DNA of 6,899 bases from a bacterium. GTDB taxonomy: Bacteria; Verrucomicrobiota; Verrucomicrobiia; Methylacidiphilales; Verrucolacustridaceae. Both the position numbers and the translations under genes were made by a program. Where the stretch lies: assembly GCA_009921985.1 (NCBI GenBank), contig RFWS01000056.1, forward strand, positions 1 to 6,899. Direction: 5' to 3'. Under the pieces are notes generated by a model. The model ran no database searches and had not been told where the DNA came from. It saw nothing but the letters and a program-made list of their open reading frames with translations. Numbering within the stretch: the first letter of the stretch is position 1; the number at the start of each line of letters is the position of its first letter. Below, piece by piece: positions 6,396 to 6,899 of the stretch.

Positions 6396-6899
6396 GTGAG
6401 CAGTTTTTTAAGCCTTTCGGCACCATTCTGAAGGATCGGGTCGCCGTGGGCAAAAAAGATTCTTCGGATGGGGAGTTCACCCAAACCCCCTAAGCTCTTT
6501 TTTAGAAGGCCTGGGTCGGCGCAGTATTTGGCAGGAAGCGGCATGAGTCCGTGCGGAGCCAGGTTGATAAGGGCATCACCCACCACCAAGGTTCCAGTCG
6601 GGTGGTGGAAGTAGGCAGTTTCACCTTCGCCCGCCCCTGGGAGGGGGATAGGAGAAAACCCCAAGGGCTCTTTGGTTATTTTTCCTGTCTGCTGGGAGCC
6701 AAAGACATCGCAATTTCGGTCGTGGTTGCCATTCGTCTGAACGATCTGAAGGGGAGACTTAGGCAGTGGCGAATCTTGGGGCCATTCAATTGGGTCAAAC
6801 AGCACGGTTCCGTCGGTTCCGGTGTATCCGGTCGACCAGAGCTCGGCCTTGCAAATGGGGTCGTAGACGTGCCAGGTAAAAAAGCCGTCGCCGTGGAAG
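6392..6899 (-). CDS. Divergent metallo-beta-lactamase-fold protein, N-terminus beyond the window
   Basis: The open frame enters from the right edge (codons from 6898) and ends with TGA at 6392-6394, showing 168 residues. A GTG at 6805 is in frame, but the sequence upstream of it (WSTGYTGTDGT leading into VLFDPIEW) continues the domain, so the true start lies outside. The MBL fold is suggested by the order of its elements: a strand ending LFDPI (33-37), QTNGNHDR (54-61) where the family normally has HxHxDH, GTLVVGDALIN (102-112) with D108, and FFAHGDPI (148-155) with H151 followed by a GAERLKKLL helix. With only H59, D108 and H151 in recognisable positions, it is a variant with an altered metal site, like subfamilies with an NHxR-type motif. 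Substrate unknown. It is translationally coupled to the secreted protein downstream through the ATGA overlap. Confidence 0.72.
   Translation of the reverse strand, partial: FHGDGFFTWHVYDPICKAELWSTGYTGTDGTVLFDPIEWPQDSPLPKSPLQIVQTNGNHDRNCDVFGSQQTGKITKEPLGFSPIPLPGAGEGETAYFHHPTGTLVVGDALINLAPHGLMPLPAKYCADPGLLKKSLGGLGELPIRRIFFAHGDPILQNGAERLKKLLT

Noticed and set aside
6392..6805. Complete 137-residue protein starting at GTG 6805
   Set aside because: The same frame stays open to the window edge, and the upstream residues continue the domain, so the gene is partial and not short.

Overview
The window is GC-rich, gene-dense bacterial DNA with no tRNA, rRNA, CRISPR array or insertion sequence that I can see. 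The valyl-tRNA synthetase sequence (TLGH in place of HIGH, KLSKS, and LWLTLG...TIQF near the C-terminus) looks to me like Verrucomicrobiota or a close relative in the PVC group. That placement is from memory of the family and is only moderately secure.

Layout from left to right. (1) 1-290, minus strand: the first 96 codons of thyX, flavin-dependent thymidylate synthase, cut by the window edge. (2) 351-2851, minus strand: valS broken into two reading frames. The N-terminal part ends at 881, and the C-terminal part resumes in another frame from about 890. Roughly 40 conserved codons are missing at the junction, so this is a small deletion in the genome or an assembly error. (3) 2905-3591, minus strand: an exported LapG-type cysteine protease (bacterial transglutaminase-like, Cys-His-Asp). 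(4) 3685-5889, plus strand, divergent from the protease: a two-TM sensor with a large periplasmic Cache-like domain, a PAS domain and a C-terminal HD-GYP domain that has lost every metal ligand. (5) 5886-6395, minus strand: a small secreted NTF2-like protein whose stop codon overlaps that of the sensor. (6) 6392 to beyond 6899, minus strand: a divergent metallo-beta-lactamase-fold protein, coupled to the secreted protein by an ATGA overlap and open at the window edge.

The most interesting part is the divergent pair at 2905-5889. In the known Lap system, the periplasmic protease LapG is held by the inner-membrane protein LapD, whose cytoplasmic GGDEF and EAL domains are degenerate and sense cyclic-di-GMP. 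Here a LapG-like protease sits back to back with an inner-membrane protein that has a large periplasmic domain and a degenerate HD-GYP output domain. This could be an analogous inside-out control system built on a different c-di-GMP-related pseudoenzyme. The domain losses are read directly from the sequence; the functional link is inference. The protease, valS and thyX run in the same direction with gaps of 53 and 60 bases and could be co-transcribed.
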